From Actinomycetota bacterium (GTDB lineage Bacteria > Actinomycetota > Acidimicrobiia > IMCC26256 > PALSA-610): a DNA stretch of 8,152 bases. The notes beneath the pieces are model-generated. The model saw only the letters and a list, made by a program, of their open reading frames with translations. It did not search any database and was not told the origin of the DNA. Positions 5,770 through 8,152 of this stretch are shown here, piece by piece. The translations under genes were made by a program, and so were the position numbers. Within the stretch, counting starts at the first letter, position 1. Each line of letters starts with the position of its first letter. The stretch covers positions 1 to 8,152 of the forward strand of contig SXJQ01000004.1 of assembly GCA_005779345.1 (NCBI GenBank), in the 5' to 3' direction.

Positions 5770-6822
5770 TCAGGCGATGATCTCGAGCAGCGGCGCGAGG
5801 TCGAGTTGTTCGACCGCGGGCAGCCCGTGCTGCACGGCGTCGCGCCGGAGTTGGACGCCGTACCCCGGCCGGAAGAACGCGTCGCCTTCGCGCACGACGT
5901 AGTTGAGCACGAAGAACCGGAAGACCTCCTTCAAGAACAGCAGGTCGGTCTCGCTGAGCGGGAACACGCGGTGGTACGCGGCGAGGAACCGGAGGAACCG
6001 CGGCTCGGTGAGCGTGTGCGGCAGGTACGTGAAGTGCGTGCGGTCGCCGGTGCGACTCGACACGCGCGACAAGAAGTAGAAGTCGAGGTGTCGGGGCTCG
6101 ATGCGGAACCAGTCGTAGTCCCAGCGTGAGAACAGACGAAAGCGCCCGTCGGGCTCGAACTCCACGGAGAAGTTGCCCAGGTTCCAGTCGATGAGCACCG
6201 GCTGCTTCGGCCAGTAGTCGTAGCGGAGTTCCTCCAGCCGTTCGAGGAACTCGTGGGTGTGGCGTCGGAGCACCGACAGGTCGTCGGCGGGCAGGCCGAA
6301 CCGATCGGCCGACTTGGGGTTCGACAGGAGATCCAAGAGGTGGATGCCGTCGCTCTTGATCGACTTGCTGGTGAGGGGGATGCGGTCCGAGAGCGCTGCG
6401 CACTCGCGATGGAACGTCGCGATCTCCTCGCCGAAGTTGTCGACCTGCGCGTCGGTGAGCACCCGCGGGAGCTGCTCGCGCCGTTCCACCTCGGTGTAGA
6501 AGACCGCCCACGTGGTCCCGTCGTAGTACGAGTACACGGTGCCGTCGCGCGTGAGCACGTCGGCGAGGAACCCGGAGTAGCGCGTCCCGCGCAGCAGTTC
6601 GTTGCAGCGATGGATCCGGTCGTGGTCCTCCATGAAGAGGAAGTACGAGCCGTAGCTCGTGACCTTCGCGATCACATGGGAACCGTCGCCGAAGCCGACG
6701 CGGAACACCCGATTCGTCGAGACCATCGCGCTGAGCTCGACGACCTCGGCGATACGGCGCGGATCGCCATAGTCGCGCCAGGCGTCGTGCAGGAACGCGA
6801 CATGATCGTTCGTGGCCACCAC
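5770..6822 (-). CDS. APH-fold phosphotransferase (kinase-like) of unknown substrate
   Basis: The product has 350 residues and looks like a member of the aminoglycoside phosphotransferase/kinase-like fold. A nucleotide-loop region, STNRVFRVGFGDGSHVIAKV (35-54), carries the presumed ATP-binding K53. A catalytic-loop equivalent, VLIDWNLGNFSVE (209-221), keeps the D...N spacing (D212, N217) but has Leu-Ile where most relatives have His-Gly. WDYDWFRIEP (234-243) supplies the second metal Asp (D235), followed by the usual HLDFYFLS helix. The C-terminal helical part is rich in Phe/Leu/Arg. Substrate class cannot be read from sequence: a sugar, choline-like molecule, antibiotic or protein are all possible. 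The GTG start at 6822 shares one base with the TAG of the sulfide:quinone oxidoreductase gene. A second GTG lies at 6819. No Shine-Dalgarno is present, so coupled translation is likely. The open frame continues further upstream, but that part is Arg/Pro-rich antisense-like text overlapping the neighbour. Confidence 0.72.
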   Translation of the reverse strand: MVATNDHVAFLHDAWRDYGDPRRIAEVVELSAMVSTNRVFRVGFGDGSHVIAKVTSYGSYFLFMEDHDRIHRCNELLRGTRYSGFLADVLTRDGTVYSYYDGTTWAVFYTEVERREQLPRVLTDAQVDNFGEEIATFHRECAALSDRIPLTSKSIKSDGIHLLDLLSNPKSADRFGLPADDLSVLRRHTHEFLERLEELRYDYWPKQPVLIDWNLGNFSVEFEPDGRFRLFSRWDYDWFRIEPRHLDFYFLSRVSSRTGDRTHFTYLPHTLTEPRFLRFLAAYHRVFPLSETDLLFLKEVFRFFVLNYVVREGDAFFRPGYGVQLRRDAVQHGLPAVEQLDLAPLLEIIA

Positions 6823-8027
6823 TACGGCAGATTCACATAACCGTGCTTGGACTTCCAGAGGAAGTACTTCTCGAAGGCCAGCTTCATGGCGTGGGCCTGC
6901 GGGCCCGGGATGAGCACGCCGTGCTTGCGGGGCGGCAGCATGTGATCGGCGAGGATGATCACGCCGTTGTTGCCGGCGTCCATCACGCACACCGCCGGGA
7001 TCTCGCCGAACGCCTTGTGTTCGCGGGGCTGCTCGCCCCGGATCTGCGCGGCGATGTTCTTGGCCGCGACGTGCGCCTGCTGTTCGGTGGGGAACCCCGT
7101 CTTCGGCACACCGACCGGTGTCGGCGTCTGCCAGGGGACGTCGACGGCGGCGGCGATGCCCACGGCGTACACGTCGTCGTACTCCTCGGTCTGGTAGGTG
7201 TCACGGACGCGGACGTAGCCCTTGTCGTCGGCGATCTCCGCGACCGCCTTCACGACGTCTTGGCCGACGAACGGCGGGATGATCATCGCGTACTTGAAGT
7301 CGAGCTTGGTGTCGTCGTCGAGCACGAGTTGGCCGTCGTCGACGTGGCGCATCCCGACGTTGAGGTACGGGGTGATCTTCTCCTTCTTCAAGAACATGCC
7401 GAGCAGCGACTCGCCGTGCGGCAGGCCGCCGATGCCGAAGTGCCCGAGGAACGGCTCTGCGGAGACGTAGCTGAGCTTCACCTGCTTCTTGAGGCCCGCC
7501 TTCTTGAGCTGATACGAGACGTTGAACAGGTACTCGTATGCCGCGCCGAAGCAGCCCGCGCCCTGCGAGGCACCGATCACGACGTCGCCGGGATCGTCGA
7601 GGAACCGGCGCCACGCCTCGCCCGCCTTGATCGCGTCGGGCAACGTCGTGATGGTGCTGGCGTTGCCCTCGCGCAGCCCCGGCACCGCATCGAAGTTGTT
7701 GCGGTATCCGGTCGCGATCACGAGGTAGTCGTAGTCGAACGTTCCCTTGGTGGTCTCGACCTGTTTGGCCGCGAGGTCGAGGCGGGTCGCCTCACCGTGC
7801 ACGAAGTCGACGTCGTGCTCGTCGAACGTGTCGGCGAGTTCGAACGTGATGTCTTCGGCCTTGCGCTTGCCGAACGGCAGCCAGATCAACGACGGGTTGA
7901 AGAGGACCCGGTCCGACGCCGACACGACGCGCACGTCGACATCACCGTGCAACTCGTGCTTCACGGCCAGCGCGGCGGTCAGACCGCCGAAGTTCCCCCC
8001 GAGTACCAACACCCTCTTGCGTGTCAT
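6822..8027 (-). CDS. sqr: sulfide:quinone oxidoreductase family flavoprotein
   Basis: This 401-residue FAD-dependent oxidoreductase probably oxidises sulfide to polysulfide or persulfide and passes electrons to the membrane quinone pool. The N-terminal dinucleotide fold is VLVLGGNFGGLTAAL (6-20). YLVIATGYRNNF (101-112) closes the first FAD segment. GASQGAGCFGAAYEYLF (152-168) carries the first redox Cys, C159. YAVGIAAAVDVPWQTPTPVG and GVPKTGFPTE (306-315) form the typical flavin/quinone region of the family. C347 (PAVCVMDAGNNG) is the second redox Cys. These correspond to C160 and C356 of the Acidithiobacillus enzyme. Its third Cys (C128) has no equivalent, since STITTLPDA occupies that place. 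The C-terminus (AMKLAFEKYFLWKSKHG, 380-396) is the amphipathic membrane-anchoring type; there is no signal peptide. ATG 8027 is supported by AAGGAG 5 nt upstream. A flavocytochrome c sulfide dehydrogenase or NDH-2-like enzyme is less likely. Confidence 0.88.
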   Translation of the reverse strand: MTRKRVLVLGGNFGGLTAALAVKHELHGDVDVRVVSASDRVLFNPSLIWLPFGKRKAEDITFELADTFDEHDVDFVHGEATRLDLAAKQVETTKGTFDYDYLVIATGYRNNFDAVPGLREGNASTITTLPDAIKAGEAWRRFLDDPGDVVIGASQGAGCFGAAYEYLFNVSYQLKKAGLKKQVKLSYVSAEPFLGHFGIGGLPHGESLLGMFLKKEKITPYLNVGMRHVDDGQLVLDDDTKLDFKYAMIIPPFVGQDVVKAVAEIADDKGYVRVRDTYQTEEYDDVYAVGIAAAVDVPWQTPTPVGVPKTGFPTEQQAHVAAKNIAAQIRGEQPREHKAFGEIPAVCVMDAGNNGVIILADHMLPPRKHGVLIPGPQAHAMKLAFEKYFLWKSKHGYVNLP

Positions 8028-8032
8028 GTCGT

Positions 8033-8038
8033 CTCCTT
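8033..8038 (-). promoter_or_regulatory. strong Shine-Dalgarno of the sulfide:quinone oxidoreductase gene
   Basis: On the minus strand the bases read AAGGAG, 5 nt before the ATG at 8027. This is the best ribosome binding site in the window and fixes the start. It suggests this gene is the efficiently translated head of its transcription unit. Confidence 0.8.
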
Positions 8039-8048
8039 CGCTGCTTTC

Positions 8049-8072
8049 CTACATACTCCCCGGGGTATGTAG
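8049..8072. promoter_or_regulatory. inverted repeat, candidate CsoR/CstR-family operator
   Basis: Arms CTACATAC (8049-8056) and GTATGTAG (8065-8072) are perfect 8-bp complements around TCCCCGGG. With the centre included, 10 of 12 pairs match. The arrangement ATAC-C/G-rich-GTAT matches my recollection of operators bound by CsoR/RcnR/CstR-type (DUF156) repressors. CstR controls sulfide-oxidation genes, including sqr, in Staphylococcus. The site lies 21 nt upstream of the oxidoreductase ATG, where bound repressor would block the promoter or early elongation. It can also form an RNA hairpin in the 5' leader. The regulator itself is not in the window, so the assignment is inferred. Confidence 0.55.
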
Positions 8073-8095
8073 ATCGAGCCAGGGCCGAAGGTCAT
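8066..8095 (-). promoter_or_regulatory. weak candidate promoter for the sulfide:quinone oxidoreductase unit
   Basis: On the minus strand ATGACC (8095-8090) could serve as a -35 (4 of 6 with TTGACA) and TACATA (8071-8066) as a poor -10, 18 nt apart. The -10 would lie inside the inverted repeat, as expected for a repressed promoter, but both boxes are weak. From 8096 to 8152 I see no gene or further site. Confidence 0.25.
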
Positions 8096-8152
8096 GCCCG
8101 CCCCGGCCCAAGGTCGCGCCGGCCCCGGACCGTCGTTCGCGGCGGGTGCCGC

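Noticed and set aside
4391..5902. 503-codon plus-strand frame opposite the acyl-CoA ligase
   Set aside because: This is a mirror of a real gene in GC-rich sequence, with no recognisable domain.
6843..8072. 409-codon plus-strand frame opposite the sulfide:quinone oxidoreductase
   Set aside because: It is rich in Val/Arg/Glu/His without motifs. The opposite strand encodes a complete flavoprotein with a strong ribosome binding site.

Overview
The window is about 8.2 kb of very GC-rich bacterial DNA. GTG starts, four-base and one-base gene overlaps and third positions dominated by G/C all point to a high-GC actinomycete. The gene content (a Rv1264-type adenylate cyclase, a mycobacterial-style crotonase, a BaiB-like acyl-CoA ligase) fits Actinomycetota. 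Acidimicrobiia or a relative is my guess, but the sequence alone does not prove it. I saw no rRNA, tRNA, CRISPR array, insertion sequence or phage gene.

Layout. The left edge (2-235, +) holds only the C-terminal end of an unrecognised gene. It converges on a two-gene minus-strand unit (2304 down to 401). In this unit a COG3375-type GNAT acyltransferase overlaps, by an ATGA, an enolase-superfamily enzyme of the o-succinylbenzoate synthase / N-succinylamino acid racemase family. That pairing resembles the known D-amino acid N-succinylation/racemisation route more than menaquinone synthesis. A 59-bp divergent spacer then leads to a plus-strand pair (2364-4276): a crotonase-fold enzyme and a class III adenylate cyclase joined by a TGATG overlap. 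The cyclase runs tail-to-tail, with a 15-bp overlap, into a minus-strand group read from 8027 down to 4262. This group is a two-cysteine sulfide:quinone oxidoreductase, an APH-fold kinase of unknown substrate (1-nt overlap with the oxidoreductase gene), and a BaiB-like acyl-CoA ligase after a 41-nt gap.

How the genes may work together. The crotonase and the ligase are both CoA-thioester enzymes of acyl, steroid or bile-acid-like catabolism, but they sit in different transcription units. The cyclase supplies cAMP and is probably co-translated with the crotonase. The oxidoreductase would feed electrons from sulfide into the quinone pool. A near-palindromic C/G-centred site just upstream of it looks like an operator for a CsoR/CstR-family repressor, which would make this group sulfide- or persulfide-responsive. 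No complete new defence or mobile system is visible. The points of interest are the unusual gene pairings, the changed catalytic residue in the crotonase, and the putative sulfur-responsive operator.
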